DNA of 64,000 bases from Pedobacter sp. ISL-64 (GTDB taxonomy: Bacteria; Bacteroidota; Bacteroidia; Sphingobacteriales; Sphingobacteriaceae), in NCBI RefSeq assembly GCF_018613605.1, contig NZ_JAGGPU010000018.1:1-64000 (forward strand), in the 5' to 3' direction. The notes below the pieces were generated by a model. That model ran no database searches. It had not been told where the DNA came from and was given only the letters and a program-made list of their open reading frames with translations. Positions within the stretch are counted from its first letter, which is position 1; the number at the start of each line of letters is the position of its first letter. Positions 61,415 through 64,000 of the stretch are shown here, piece after piece. The translations under genes and the position numbers were made by a program.

Positions 61415-64000
61415 TTAAAAAGTAACATTAACACCTAATCTGTAAACTGCAGATAGTGGATACACACTCGCATCGATACCTGCATTTGTTGGCGTACCAC
61501 CGATTTCTGGGGTAAAACCTTTATATCCAAATAAGGTCACAGGGTTTTGCGCATCAACAAAAACTCTTACTTTTTTCATTGTCCACTTATTCATTAAAGT
61601 TGACGGTAACGAATAACCTAATTGGATATTTCTTATACGGATATATGATCCATCTTCAACATAGAAAGAGTTTGGAGCGGAATTAAAGGTTGAGCCAACT
61701 GCTGCAGAAGGATAGGTGTTTGAAGTGCCTGCTCCATGCCATCTGTTATCATAAAAATCTTTACTAAAATTTTCGTTTCCAAAACGCGAGCCAATATTGG
61801 CATTGTAAACATCTACCCCGGCAACACCTTGTATATCAACGGTTAAATCGAAATTTTTGTAGCCAAATGTAGTGCTTAAACCATAATTATATTTAGGATT
61901 AGGATTACCTAATACAATTCTATCTTTACCATCAATTACACCATCGTTATTTTGATCAATGTATTTAAAGTCGCCAGGTTTTGCTGTTTTTTGAGCCGAT
62001 GCTGCAACCTCTGCAGGAGTTTGAAATATCCCATCTACTTTATAGCCATAAAATTCTCCAATTGCACCACCTTGTATAGTGCGTGTTGCTAAGCCTCCAT
62101 TAGAAAGCCCTGCGCCACCCGCATAAATAGGGTTTAGGCCCGTAACAACTGATAAAACTTTGTTGTTATTTAACCCAACGTTACCGCTAATAGAGTATGA
62201 AAAGCCACTTTTAGTTTGATCTCTCCAAGTAGCCAAAAACTCAAAACCACGATTTTGTAAATCAGCCTGGTTGCCAATTTGTTTACCAGAAGAGGTACCA
62301 ATAGAAGATAAGATAGGGATTTCGAAAATTGCTTGCTCTGTTTTTTTATTGTAAAAGCCAGTTTCTACATTTAATCTGTTATTTAAGAAACTTGCTTCAA
62401 GGCCAATGTCAGTACCAGTAGTACGCTCCCAATTTAAGAACGATGGCACTAATGAACTAACGTTTGCGCCAGTGTAAGCAACGCCGTTAAATACCACAAC
62501 ATAAGCGCCATCTTGTTTTACTACAAGCGTTGTTGGGTTTACAGGAACACCAGCATTACCCACTTTTCCCCATGATCCTTTTAGTTTTAAGCTATTGAAG
62601 ATTTTCTGATCTTTCATAAAATCCTCATTGGAAATTACCCAACCAGCACCTACTGATGGGAAATAACCCCACAGGTCTCCTCCACCATAAAATTGCGATG
62701 CTGCATCAGCACGTATCGTTGCATTTAAAAGATAACGGTCTTTGAATGAGTAATTTGCTCTACCAAAATAAGAAGAATAGGTTGTTAAGCTACCACCATC
62801 AATTACTGATCTATCTGCAGCATTACCAAGTGCTAAATATAGATCGCCCTCGCTTGAGTAAGGAACATTAAGCGCTGATGAATTAATATAGTAATTTTTT
62901 CTTCTCTGGGCAGTTTGACCTGCTAAAATTGTTAAGTTATGATCACCGAAAGTATTTTTATAAGTTAAGGTGTTTTCTAAGATCCAGTTTCTATCCTCGG
63001 TTCTTTTAATTTCTAATAAGCTTTTGTCGTTTCTTTGCCCCTGTGTAGCCTGATAAACCGGAGTGTACCCACGAACTTCAGCCTGACCAAAATCTCCGCC
63101 TATACTTGTTTTAAAAGTAAAGTGCTTAGCAAAATTTAACTCGGCATAAAAATTACCATTGTAACGGTAATTTTTAGACTTTTGATTAAAATAATCTAAG
63201 GTTACCTGAGGATTAAAATTATTTCCTCCACCTAAACTAAAATCATTCGCATCACCATAGGTACCATCAGCATAATAAACCGGAACTACTGGACCGGCTG
63301 CATATAACTGACGGAAAATAGAGCCGTTAACATCATCAGAGTTTGATGCTGTTGCTGAAATGGTATAACCAATTTTTAAAGGCTTTAATACCTGAATATC
63401 GTTAGAAAATTTAGCTGTATAACGCTTGTAGTTTTGTGTTTTAACAATCCCATCTTCTCCGGTATAACCTAAAGAAAAGTTATAAGTACTCTTTTCACTA
63501 CCACCGTTAATAGATACTTGATGATTGGTTTGTAACGCATTTCTGAATGCCTGGTTATACCAATTGGTACCCTCGCCAAAGCTTGATGGGTTTGCGAAAA
63601 GGTTAGGAGCGCCATTAATTGCAGATAACTCATTTATTATTGTAGCATACTCTGTTGCGTTAGCCATAGCCAATTGATTGGTAACTACTCGATAGCCAAC
63701 GGATCCGTTATAATTTATTACGGGATCACCTGATTTACCTTTTTTGGTCGTTATTAATACAACGCCGTTTGCCGCACGGATACCATAAATAGATTGAGAC
63801 GAGGCATCTTTTAGGATACTTAAGTTTTCAATGTCGCTTGGATTAAGGAAACTGACCTCATCATACCAAACACCATCTACCACATACAATACACCCGTAT
63901 TGCCATAAATAGAACCAGTACCGCGAATGGTAATTTTTGGAGAAGAACCCGGTGCACCGTTGTTGGTAATGCTAACCCCTGCAACTTTTCCCTGTAACGC
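61415..64000 (-). CDS. susC: SusC/RagA-family TonB-dependent transporter (N-terminus beyond window)
   Basis: At least 862 residues are encoded here; the frame is open to the window edge at 64000, so the signal peptide, the CarboxypepD_reg-like domain and the start of the plug are missing. The visible start is plug sequence (ALQGKVAGVSITNNGAPGSS, then IRGTGSI and LYVVDGVWYDEV). NPSDIENLSILKDASSQSIYG is the SusC hallmark. The barrel ends YRLGVNVTF with C-terminal Phe. With SusD it imports oligosaccharides, probably beta-glucan fragments, into the periplasm. Confidence 0.95.
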   Translation of the reverse strand, partial: ALQGKVAGVSITNNGAPGSSPKITIRGTGSIYGNTGVLYVVDGVWYDEVSFLNPSDIENLSILKDASSQSIYGIRAANGVVLITTKKGKSGDPVINYNGSVGYRVVTNQLAMANATEYATIINELSAINGAPNLFANPSSFGEGTNWYNQAFRNALQTNHQVSINGGSEKSTYNFSLGYTGEDGIVKTQNYKRYTAKFSNDIQVLKPLKIGYTISATASNSDDVNGSIFRQLYAAGPVVPVYYADGTYGDANDFSLGGGNNFNPQVTLDYFNQKSKNYRYNGNFYAELNFAKHFTFKTSIGGDFGQAEVRGYTPVYQATQGQRNDKSLLEIKRTEDRNWILENTLTYKNTFGDHNLTILAGQTAQRRKNYYINSSALNVPYSSEGDLYLALGNAADRSVIDGGSLTTYSSYFGRANYSFKDRYLLNATIRADAASQFYGGGDLWGYFPSVGAGWVISNEDFMKDQKIFNSLKLKGSWGKVGNAGVPVNPTTLVVKQDGAYVVVFNGVAYTGANVSSLVPSFLNWERTTGTDIGLEASFLNNRLNVETGFYNKKTEQAIFEIPILSSIGTSSGKQIGNQADLQNRGFEFLATWRDQTKSGFSYSISGNVGLNNNKVLSVVTGLNPIYAGGAGLSNGGLATRTIQGGAIGEFYGYKVDGIFQTPAEVAASAQKTAKPGDFKYIDQNNDGVIDGKDRIVLGNPNPKYNYGLSTTFGYKNFDLTVDIQGVAGVDVYNANIGSRFGNENFSKDFYDNRWHGAGTSNTYPSAAVGSTFNSAPNSFYVEDGSYIRIRNIQLGYSLPSTLMNKWTMKKVRVFVDAQNPVTLFGYKGFTPEIGGTPTNAGIDASVYPLSAVYRLGVNVTF

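Overview
The window looks like chromosomal DNA of a Sphingobacteriaceae member, most like Pedobacter (Bacteroidota). The evidence is a SusC/SusD pair, TonB receptors ending in Phe, an ECF sigma/FecR/STN-receptor signalling set, Bacteroidota-type promoters (TTTG-N19-TAnnTTTG before sucD), a eukaryote-like class Ia ribonucleotide reductase and intergenic DNA full of palindromic repeats. No tRNA, rRNA or CRISPR array was seen.

Layout. 1-1918: an IS110-family element that has split one copy of a dispersed hairpin repeat, followed by two tandem copies of that repeat. 2117-30287: mostly housekeeping genes in short units: sucD, lipoprotein msrB, an RlpA-like protein, nrdB-nrdA, a CWC mini-protein, flotillin, agmatine-to-putrescine genes, a broken GIY-YIG gene, fabG, an L,D-transpeptidase, a large von Willebrand-like membrane protein, a TRIC channel, an FtsB/DivIC-like protein, enolase, DUF2911, an acetyltransferase, an ABC pair, a PBP4-type peptidase operon with a DUF4143 ATPase, a CDP-alcohol phosphatidyltransferase and asd.

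30837-42252 (minus): thirteen closely spaced genes for oxidative, 3-keto-type sugar or glycoside catabolism. In order of transcription they are a gluconate-2-dehydrogenase subunit 3-like protein, a GMC flavoprotein, a Gfo/Idh/MocA protein, a cytosolic TIM-barrel protein, cytochrome c, a Tat-exported Gfo/Idh/MocA protein, a DUF1080 protein, an NupG-like transporter and three exported TIM-barrel isomerase-like proteins (thirteen is reached when the upstream exported TIM-barrel gene at 42532 and the STN receptor are counted; eleven lie strictly between 30837 and 42252). Upstream on the same strand are a fourth exported TIM-barrel gene, an STN TonB receptor, FecR and an ECF sigma factor. A likely scheme is substrate uptake by the receptor, periplasmic oxidation of a sugar hydroxyl with electrons passed to cytochrome c, cleavage or isomerisation in the periplasm, then import and reduction.

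48525-50273 holds a short-chain L-threonine dehydrogenase and a YebC protein. 50344-50828 is a REP-like palindrome cluster around the last 57 codons of a RAYT-type (REP-associated) transposase. 50834-64000 (minus) is a polysaccharide utilisation locus: esterase, GH3, GH43-like, two GH144-like enzymes, a LamG lipoprotein, SusD and a SusC cut by the window edge. The GH144 plus GH3 content suggests beta-1,2-glucan as substrate.

The most unusual material is intergenic: at least six families of palindromic or fold-back repeats, one with compensatory changes in its hairpin, one bracketing a GIY-YIG pseudogene and one bracketing a RAYT remnant.
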